Positions 6,090-11,204 of a stretch of 11,204 bases of DNA are shown piece after piece (the first letter of the stretch is position 1; each line of letters begins with the position of its first letter). The notes below the pieces were generated by a model. The model saw only the letters and a program-made list of their open reading frames with translations. It was not told the DNA's origin and searched no databases. The translations under genes and the position numbers were made by a program. Origin of the DNA: Alphaproteobacteria bacterium (GTDB lineage: Bacteria; Pseudomonadota; Alphaproteobacteria; RF32; CAG-977); contig JAFVEJ010000169.1 in assembly GCA_017476085.1 (NCBI GenBank), positions 1-11,204 of the forward strand, given 5' to 3'.

Positions 6090-7041
6090 TTTTTCTGTTC
6101 GGCAATTATTGGCATGTTTGAATGTGTCTGTTTTTGATCCCGTAAAAGAACCCGCTTTGAAAAAGATCGGCCAAACTAAAACGGAAACGCAAACCTCTTT
6201 TTATAATATTCCGTCTTTGATAATCATGATGATTATCGCGTCGGTTTGTTTTTACGGACTGCGCTCTTATTCTTTTCCGGCGGGAAGCGTCCTGTTCATA
6301 GTTTGCGGATTGGCGCTGCAAAAATCAAATTCCGGCGCTGTTCGGTTTTTCTTCAGGACATATTTTTTCGCGGGAGCTTTTTTATTGACTCAAGCTGTTT
6401 TTTGGCTTTCTCCCGTTGTTATGATGGCGCTTCTTTTTGTTCTTCTGGTGCGCAGTTTTTTCTGTCCGGCAGATGTTTGGCAAAGAATTGTTCTTGCCGT
6501 GCTTTTCTTCTTTTTATTGCAAAGTTTGCCGATTGTACCGCTCGCTCTGCTTTCTTTTTTGGGAACGGCGGGATTGTTGTTTCCGATAAAAGGAATGCGT
6601 AATCGGGAAGCAATGTATGTTTTTGCGGTTTTGCCGGTATTATCACTGTTAATAGAAAAAATGACGGGATCTTTATCCGCGGATTCGTGGGTTTGGACAG
6701 GTGTTTTTACATCCAGCTTTTTGCTTTTGATTTTTCGTTTGTACCGCGATTTGGAAATTGGCGAGCTCTCTTTGTTTGTTATAGGGGCGTTGGTTTTGTT
6801 TTTTTGCGGGATATTGCTGTCCGTCGGAATAGAAGGAAGCATCGTTCTGTTTTTAGTGGCTTTTTTTATAGATTCGGCCTTTTTGGCAACTGCGGCGATT
6901 CTTTTATTCACTTCTTTTTTGATAGTTTGCTTTCTGTCTTTGCCGGTTTCATTGGTTGGGGCAGGAATTATTTCTTTAATCGCAGGGTGTTTTTTCTTGC
7001 TGCTGCGCTGCCGGATTAAAGGAGACGCCAATGAAGCGTAA
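6079..7041 (+). CDS. DUF4401-like polytopic membrane protein
   Basis: A 320-residue membrane protein. A ~40-residue polar N-terminus is followed by about ten hydrophobic helices with short loops, ending in a basic tail (RCRIKGDANEA). The final part, LSLPVSLVGAGIISLIAGCFFLLLR, has the form of the last two helices of DUF4401 proteins, but the sequence is divergent and the assignment rests largely on position between a DUF2157-like gene and a GDYXXLXY-like gene. No catalytic motif is visible. The ATG has an AAGGAG ribosome site nine bases upstream, inside the end of the preceding gene, and both overlaps in this operon are exactly 11 bases, so translation is probably coupled throughout. Confidence 0.52.
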   Translation: MSVNFSVRQLLACLNVSVFDPVKEPALKKIGQTKTETQTSFYNIPSLIIMMIIASVCFYGLRSYSFPAGSVLFIVCGLALQKSNSGAVRFFFRTYFFAGAFLLTQAVFWLSPVVMMALLFVLLVRSFFCPADVWQRIVLAVLFFFLLQSLPIVPLALLSFLGTAGLLFPIKGMRNREAMYVFAVLPVLSLLIEKMTGSLSADSWVWTGVFTSSFLLLIFRLYRDLEIGELSLFVIGALVLFFCGILLSVGIEGSIVLFLVAFFIDSAFLATAAILLFTSFLIVCFLSLPVSLVGAGIISLIAGCFFLLLRCRIKGDANEA

Positions 7042-7561
7042 ATTTTCTTCTTTCTTTTGTCCTTTATTGATTTTCAGTATTTTAACCGCACGTTATTTTT
7101 CCGTTGCGGAAGCCTTTCAGACCGGCGTAAAATTATTATTGCCGGTTTATGTGGAAAAAATAGAAACAAATTCTTTTTCTTCCACGGCACGAATACGTTA
7201 TCATAATTTTATTCCGATAAAAGATCTGATTGATGAAGCCGGCGTGATCGTTGTCAGGCATTTTGAAGACGGGCGGGTTGTCTTTGTTTCAAAAGAAAAA
7301 GGACGAAAGCTCCATCCGCGGGAAGTTTTGCTGCAGTATATTGCTGTGCCGTCTTCATTGTTCCGAAAAGAAGAACAAAAACCCGATGTCAGATTCGCTT
7401 CTTCTGAATTACGTTTTTCAAACAACCGGCCAATAGAGCCGTCAGCTGTCAAATATGCGATTGTCTGTGTAAATGACAGGGGAAAAGCTTTTTTAACAGG
7501 ACTGGCAGACAATTCCGGAACAGTACTGGTTAAGGGGCTTGCTTCTTCCCGCATTTTTTAA
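7031..7561 (+). CDS. GDYXXLXY-like exported protein with degenerate signature
   Basis: A 176-residue protein with an N-terminal signal sequence or anchor (about residues 5-28) and a beta-rich periplasmic domain. Members of the GDYXXLXY family usually follow DUF2157 and DUF4401 membrane proteins and are named for their motif. Here the matching place, residues 50-57, reads SSTARIRY: the aliphatic residue (Ile55) and last tyrosine (Tyr57) are kept but Gly-Asp-Tyr is lost. The preceding GVKLLLPVYV and the later AIVCVNDRGKAFLTGL fit the family's strand pattern. Alternatively it may be an unrelated small exported protein in the same operon. The ATG follows AAAGGAG and overlaps the previous gene by 11 bases. 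Its 3' end overlaps the convergent membrane glycosyltransferase-like gene by 32 bases, leaving no space for an intergenic terminator. Confidence 0.5.
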   Translation: MKRKFSSFFCPLLIFSILTARYFSVAEAFQTGVKLLLPVYVEKIETNSFSSTARIRYHNFIPIKDLIDEAGVIVVRHFEDGRVVFVSKEKGRKLHPREVLLQYIAVPSSLFRKEEQKPDVRFASSELRFSNNRPIEPSAVKYAIVCVNDRGKAFLTGLADNSGTVLVKGLASSRIF

Positions 7562-9338
7562 AGTCGACATGGTAGATTAAATACTTTTCTTTAAGCGTTT
7601 CAGGCATGTCTTCGGGAAAGGATAAAAAGCAATAATCGTATTTTCCGGAAAAAAGCTGTCCGGCAAATGTGTGGGAATCTAGAAGAAAATCGAAAATTTT
7701 TTTTCTCTTTCCCCGAGAAGGAATGTGTTCGGGCCTGTCCAATAAAATTGTGGTAACATAACGCTTTTTCAGAAGCTTTTGCGCTTCAATAGGATCGGGT
7801 GTGTTCAATATGGTATAGTTATCTGTAATCCCCTGAACATTAGAATGATACGGCGATCCGATTACAGATCGTCCTGTTCCCCAAGCTATTTCCGGACCGC
7901 GGTCATTTAAAGCCATAATACACCCCGGCGTTGATGAAATATAAGAACGGTATTCATCAGGAAGGGATATTCTTCCGTTTAAATCAAGCTGGATTTGATG
8001 GTTTGAATTTACTTTTGCCGTATAAAGACACGCAAAGAAAAATAAAAAAAACATTTTTCCGGCAGTTAATGCTTTAGGCGGTATTTGAAAATTTTGAATG
8101 AGGATGTGAATAGAAAGTAAAAATAAAAATACGGCAAATACAGAGCAGGGGCGACTGAAGCGAGCGCTGATTAAAGACAATATAAAAAAGAAAAAGACGG
8201 GAATACCGATCGTTATTAACAATTTTTTTGTTCGAAATGATCCTGAAAAAAAAGAGACAATGGCAATCATTAAAACATAAAGGAAAATAACAACCTCGCT
8301 TTCAAAAAGATTTCCTTTATATCCCGGTTGAAGCTCATTTATGTCTTTTGCCCAAATATAGAAAATTTCCGGTGGGATAGGCGATGAAAAAAGAGCTTTT
8401 TTTCCGAATATGAAAAAAACAAAAACAAAAGAAAGCGCCGCTGCAAAAAATAAAGAACAAAATCGCCCGATAAAAGAAGAGATATAACGTTCTTTTTCCA
8501 AAAATTCTTCGGTATAAAAAGAAACAAAAGAAAGACCTAAGACAACAACCATTAAAACGGACAACCGCCCGTTGTCAGGATAAAAGAGCCCCTGCATCGG
8601 CGGATTGACAATCCAGCAAACAGCTGTTGTGATAAATAAGAATTGGCCGAAAAATCGAATTTGCCGGATGTTTTGATATCGGCATAACCATGCGGCAATC
8701 ATTCCCGCAAAGAGAAAAATACAGGTTAGAAATCCTTCGGGTGTCGCCCAAACGGATAATCCGGCAGATATTCCGGCCAGTTTGTAATAAGCATTTTTTT
8801 GCGTTTTTGCACCATATGACAGGCTGCCGATCAGTATGATTAATAACAGATTTAATAAGACATGATGATCCGGCCTGCCGGCTAAAAACAATATTGAGAT
8901 AAAAGGAAGAATAAAATAGCAAAGAACGGTTGCCGCCCGCAACATAGGCGTGAGGAAAGGCCTGCCGACCCAAATCAATCCTGCGGCGGATAAGCAGGCC
9001 ATCAAAGGATTATACAAAAACCCCCCGAAGACAATGGCTTGTTTCAGATCCATAAACGGCCGGAAAGGAAGAGTCGTTAAAAACAAAAACATATCGGTAA
9101 TGCGTGTAAAATGCAGCATTTGCCCGAAAGGACAGTTGTCATGGCGATATAAAATTTCCTGCCATGAACCGGATTGGATCATATCCATCAGACGCAGCGC
9201 ATGGGTATAATTGTCTGTTTCGACGAACAAACCGTTTGAAGCGAATAAGAGAACAACCTGCCAAATCAGAACAAAAGTTAAGACGAAGGAATATTCGTGC
9301 TTGACATAAAAATCGGAAATGCGGGAGCCGGTATTCAA
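7530..9338 (-). CDS. GT-C-like polytopic membrane protein, intact paralog
   Basis: A 602-residue protein with about a dozen membrane helices and a C-terminal soluble domain of about 120 residues. Conserved with its upstream paralog: an acidic first-loop motif VETDNYTHALRLMD (about 39-52), HFTRITD (76-82), AGRPDHH (153-159), WATPEGF, and in the C-terminal domain GPEIAWGTG and GSPYHSN. Acidic first loop, internal DHH motif and soluble C-terminal domain resemble GT-C transferases of the STT3/oligosaccharyltransferase type, including bacterial proteins with HWSR and GRIDHH-like motifs. The role may be transfer of lipid-linked sugars at the inner membrane; this is inference. I chose TTG at 9338: it has an AAGGA site seven bases upstream overlapping the previous stop, and the resulting N-terminus aligns with the paralog. 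An ATG at 9398 would add 20 residues. Confidence 0.7.
   Translation of the reverse strand: MNTGSRISDFYVKHEYSFVLTFVLIWQVVLLFASNGLFVETDNYTHALRLMDMIQSGSWQEILYRHDNCPFGQMLHFTRITDMFLFLTTLPFRPFMDLKQAIVFGGFLYNPLMACLSAAGLIWVGRPFLTPMLRAATVLCYFILPFISILFLAGRPDHHVLLNLLLIILIGSLSYGAKTQKNAYYKLAGISAGLSVWATPEGFLTCIFLFAGMIAAWLCRYQNIRQIRFFGQFLFITTAVCWIVNPPMQGLFYPDNGRLSVLMVVVLGLSFVSFYTEEFLEKERYISSFIGRFCSLFFAAALSFVFVFFIFGKKALFSSPIPPEIFYIWAKDINELQPGYKGNLFESEVVIFLYVLMIAIVSFFSGSFRTKKLLITIGIPVFFFFILSLISARFSRPCSVFAVFLFLLSIHILIQNFQIPPKALTAGKMFFLFFFACLYTAKVNSNHQIQLDLNGRISLPDEYRSYISSTPGCIMALNDRGPEIAWGTGRSVIGSPYHSNVQGITDNYTILNTPDPIEAQKLLKKRYVTTILLDRPEHIPSRGKRKKIFDFLLDSHTFAGQLFSGKYDYCFLSFPEDMPETLKEKYLIYHVDFKKCGKKQAP
9031..9299. 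repeat. Near-identical tract shared by the two paralogs (copy in the intact gene)
   Basis: By direct alignment it differs from 10853-11121 at seven of 269 positions (about 97% identity) with no gaps. Just outside, at 8991-9030, identity drops to about 70%. It encodes the N-terminal part with the first membrane helix and the acidic and HFTR motifs. Confidence 0.9.
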
Positions 9339-9351
9339 AGGAAAATCCTTA
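9339..9351 (-). promoter_or_regulatory. Shine-Dalgarno site deciding the TTG start at 9338
   Basis: On the minus strand the TAA ending the upstream paralog's C-terminal fragment merges into TAAGGA, followed by seven bases and TTG. This is a classic coupled arrangement and favours the TTG start over the ATG at 9398, which lies within the previous reading frame. Confidence 0.6.
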
Positions 9352-9546
9352 TTTCGTTTGGTCGGTTTCTGTTGTTTTGCATTTTCTAAAATCGACATAG
9401 AAAATCACATTTTTTTGTACATTTTCATACTGTTGTATATCGTCCTCTTGCATGTGCGTAACTTGTTTTAAAAAACAATAATCATGCTGACCGGATAAGA
9501 GCTTTCCTGCAAAAGTTTCTTTGCCTTCTACGATAAGTGTGTTCAT
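9349..9546 (-). pseudogene. Detached C-terminal end of the upstream GT-C-like paralog
   Basis: These 65 codons are in the same frame as the 538-residue ORF upstream, separated by a TAA and one ACA codon. They match the C-terminus of the intact paralog: ETFAGKLLSGQHDYCF here versus HTFAGQLFSGKYDYCF, and IFYVDFRKC versus LIYHVDFKKC. The ATG at 9546 has no Shine-Dalgarno sequence, so independent translation is doubtful unless ribosomes re-initiate after TAA. It is best read as the cut-off tail of one damaged gene (9349-11166); reading through the stop gives about 605 residues, against 602 in the intact paralog. Confidence 0.75.
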
Positions 9547-9549
9547 TGT

Positions 9550-11166
9550 TTAATACCAATATATCGGATTATCCAGTATGATAGTGCCGATATGTCTCTT
9601 TTTTAATAAGGACCGCACTTGGTTTATATTTGTTCCCTGCAGAATATTATAAGCATCTGTAATACCTTCAGCGTTGGAATGATATGGTGAACCGATTACA
9701 GATTTTCCTGTTCCCCAGGCCATTTCCGGCCCTCGGTTGGTTAAAGTCAGAATACATTCGTTTTTGGGGGAGATATAGGAAGAATACTCCGCAGGATCCG
9801 TTATCCGGTTTTGCCAGAATATTTGGGCTTTGTGGCAAGCAAAAAGAGCCGCAATATAAAAATAAGCAAGTAAGGGGAGAATAAGTAATGAAATTTTTTT
9901 TGAAAAAGGAAAATGTTTTAAAAATAGAAACAATATCGGAATTAAAGCAAAAACGAAAAATATATGTCCCGTTCTTTCAAATCGGAGGCTTGCTAACGTA
10001 ATTAATGCAAACAAAAGCAGGGGAAGGCAAAAGGTTAATAATAGCTTGCGCATTTGCAAAGATGCCGGCCAAAAGGCGATAAAACCTGCAATAAGTGCGA
10101 AAAAGAAGTCGTTGCCGTAGCTTGTAAACAGATTCCCTGTGTATCCCGGTTGCAATTCAACAATAAATCTTGTCCATATTTCAAAACGTTCCGGCGGGAT
10201 AGGTGATGAAAAAACAACATCTCCGTCAAACAGCGAAAAAATAAAACCGAAGGACATCAACCCTAAAAAAGAAAGTGAAGCAAGGCGTCTGAAAAAAGAG
10301 CGGATATAGTTCTTTTTTTCCAAAAAGTCTTCAATATAAAAAGATACAAAGGAAAGCCCCAAAACAACGACCATTAAAATGGATAATCGTCCGTTGTCGG
10401 GATGAAATATTCCTTGCATGGGCGGATTGACAATCAGACAAGCTGCTGTTGTGATAAACAAAGATTGGCTGAAAAACCGAATTTGCCGAATGTTTTGATA
10501 CCGGCATAACCATGCGGCGACCATTCCCGCGAACAGGAAAATGCAAGCTAAAAATCCTTCGGGGGTCGCCCATACGGCTAAACCTCCGAAAATTCCGGCA
10601 AGTTTGTAATAGGCTGTTTTTTGTGTTTTTGCTCCATGTAAGAGGCAGCCGCAAAGCATAATCAGCAACAGGTTGAGCAAAACATGATGATCTGGCCTGC
10701 CGGCTAAAAATAATGCTACAATAACAGGAAAACCAAAGTAGCAAAAAACAACCGCCGCCCGTAACAATGGTGTCAGAAAAGTTCGTCCGGCCCATATTAA
10801 TGCGACGGCGGACAGGCATGCTATCAACGGATTGTATAGGAATCCGCCGAAAACAATGGCTTGTTTCAGATCCATAAACGGCCGGAAAGGAAGCGTCGTT
10901 AAAAACAAAAACATATCGGTAATGCGTGTAAAATGCAGCATTTGTCCGAAAGGACAGTTGTCATGGCGATATAAAATTTCCTGCCATGAACCGGATCGGA
11001 TCATATCCATCAGACGCAGCGCATGGGTATAATTGTCTGTTTCGACGAACAAACCGTTTGAAGCTGATAAGAGAACAATCTGCCAAATCAGAACAAAAGT
11101 TAAGACGAAGAAATATTCGTGTGTGCTATAAAATGAGGATATTCGATTAAAAGCTTTAGAAATCAA
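9550..11166 (-). CDS. GT-C-like polytopic membrane protein, paralog truncated by in-frame stop
   Basis: A 538-residue paralog of the downstream gene with the same helices and motifs: VETDNYTHALRLMD (41-54), HFTRITD (78-84), AGRPDHH (155-161), WATPEGF (199-205), GPEMAWGTG (479-487) and GSPYHSN (492-498). It ends at IILDNPIYWY and TAA (9550-9552) in the middle of the C-terminal soluble domain; the missing ~65 residues follow in the same frame. It may be a decaying gene, a shortened functional protein, or a sequencing error. The start is TTG with an AGGGGAA ribosome site five bases upstream (11172-11178). Like its paralog, it may act in envelope glycan transfer, but this is inferred from fold-like features only. 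Residues about 22-117 are encoded by a tract nearly identical to the other copy. Confidence 0.72.
   Translation of the reverse strand: MISKAFNRISSFYSTHEYFFVLTFVLIWQIVLLSASNGLFVETDNYTHALRLMDMIRSGSWQEILYRHDNCPFGQMLHFTRITDMFLFLTTLPFRPFMDLKQAIVFGGFLYNPLIACLSAVALIWAGRTFLTPLLRAAVVFCYFGFPVIVALFLAGRPDHHVLLNLLLIMLCGCLLHGAKTQKTAYYKLAGIFGGLAVWATPEGFLACIFLFAGMVAAWLCRYQNIRQIRFFSQSLFITTAACLIVNPPMQGIFHPDNGRLSILMVVVLGLSFVSFYIEDFLEKKNYIRSFFRRLASLSFLGLMSFGFIFSLFDGDVVFSSPIPPERFEIWTRFIVELQPGYTGNLFTSYGNDFFFALIAGFIAFWPASLQMRKLLLTFCLPLLLFALITLASLRFERTGHIFFVFALIPILFLFLKHFPFSKKISLLILPLLAYFYIAALFACHKAQIFWQNRITDPAEYSSYISPKNECILTLTNRGPEMAWGTGKSVIGSPYHSNAEGITDAYNILQGTNINQVRSLLKKRHIGTIILDNPIYWY
10853..11121. repeat. Near-identical tract shared by the two paralogs (copy in the truncated gene)
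   Basis: Direct repeat partner of 9031-9299 at a constant offset of 1822 bases. Sharp edges against more divergent flanks point to recent gene conversion rather than uniform conservation. Confidence 0.9.
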
Positions 11167-11204
11167 AGAGGTTCCCCTGTTTCAAGTTAACGTTGTCTTG
11201 ATGC
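11167..11204 (-). promoter_or_regulatory. Ribosome site of the truncated paralog and window edge
   Basis: AGGGGAA (11172-11178, minus strand) precedes the TTG start by five bases. No clear promoter is visible in the remaining bases, so transcription probably comes from upstream outside the window. A TAA in one frame (CGTTAA) could end an upstream gene, but this cannot be tested. Confidence 0.45.

Noticed and set aside
6390..7031. A 213-codon lysine/threonine-rich frame antisense to the DUF4401-like gene
   Set aside because: It is the mirror of a T-rich membrane-protein gene; low complexity and no start signal.
7518..7530. Short palindrome CAGTACTG as a terminator for the plus-strand operon
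   Set aside because: The stem is tiny, has no adjacent T-run and lies inside coding sequence.
9349..9560. A frameshift as the cause of the split paralog
   Set aside because: The two parts are in the same frame; a single TAA separates them.
10331..10819. A 162-codon frame in another reading frame inside the truncated paralog
   Set aside because: A similar shadow occurs at the matching place in the other paralog (8575-8973); it reflects shared codon structure rather than a separate gene.

Overview
The window looks like part of a moderately AT-rich Gram-negative chromosome. It shows tightly packed operons with 4- and 11-base gene overlaps, TTG starts behind clear Shine-Dalgarno sequences, signal peptides, and an IscR-like Rrf2 regulator. 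The overall style suggests an uncultured, possibly host-associated, alphaproteobacterium, but no rRNA or taxonomic marker is present, so this is weak inference. I see no tRNA, rRNA, CRISPR array, integrase or insertion sequence.

Layout. (1) 1-1042, minus: an Rrf2-family regulator with four cysteines, translationally coupled (ATGA overlap) to rimO, which runs off the left edge. (2) 1106-2313, plus: a promoter with a near-palindrome at its -35, a 41-residue cysteine-rich secreted-type peptide, a strong intrinsic terminator, and then cysK starting only 23-27 bases after the terminator's T-run. This is the architecture of a cysteine-responsive attenuator. (3) 2320-5042, minus: a coupled pair of exported or anchored proteins of unknown function, the larger with a repeated cysteine-pair unit. 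(4) 5059-5078: a perfect palindrome made of two back-to-back -10 boxes, a divergent promoter. (5) 5103-7561, plus: three overlapping genes that fit the DUF2157 / DUF4401 / GDYXXLXY membrane module. (6) 7530-11166, minus: two tandem paralogous multi-pass membrane proteins resembling GT-C glycosyltransferases. The upstream copy is cut by an in-frame TAA near its C-terminus, and the two copies share a nearly identical 269-base tract that looks like gene conversion.

How the genes fit together. Region 1-2313 has a sulfur and Fe-S theme: a possible Fe-S or cysteine sensor, an Fe-S methylthiotransferase, a cysteine-rich leader and cysteine synthase. The strongest lead for new biology is the leader, terminator and cysK unit, where cysteine supply may control its own synthase through translation of a cysteine-rich ORF that also carries a signal peptide. 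The rest is mainly cell-envelope genes of unknown or only generally inferred function.
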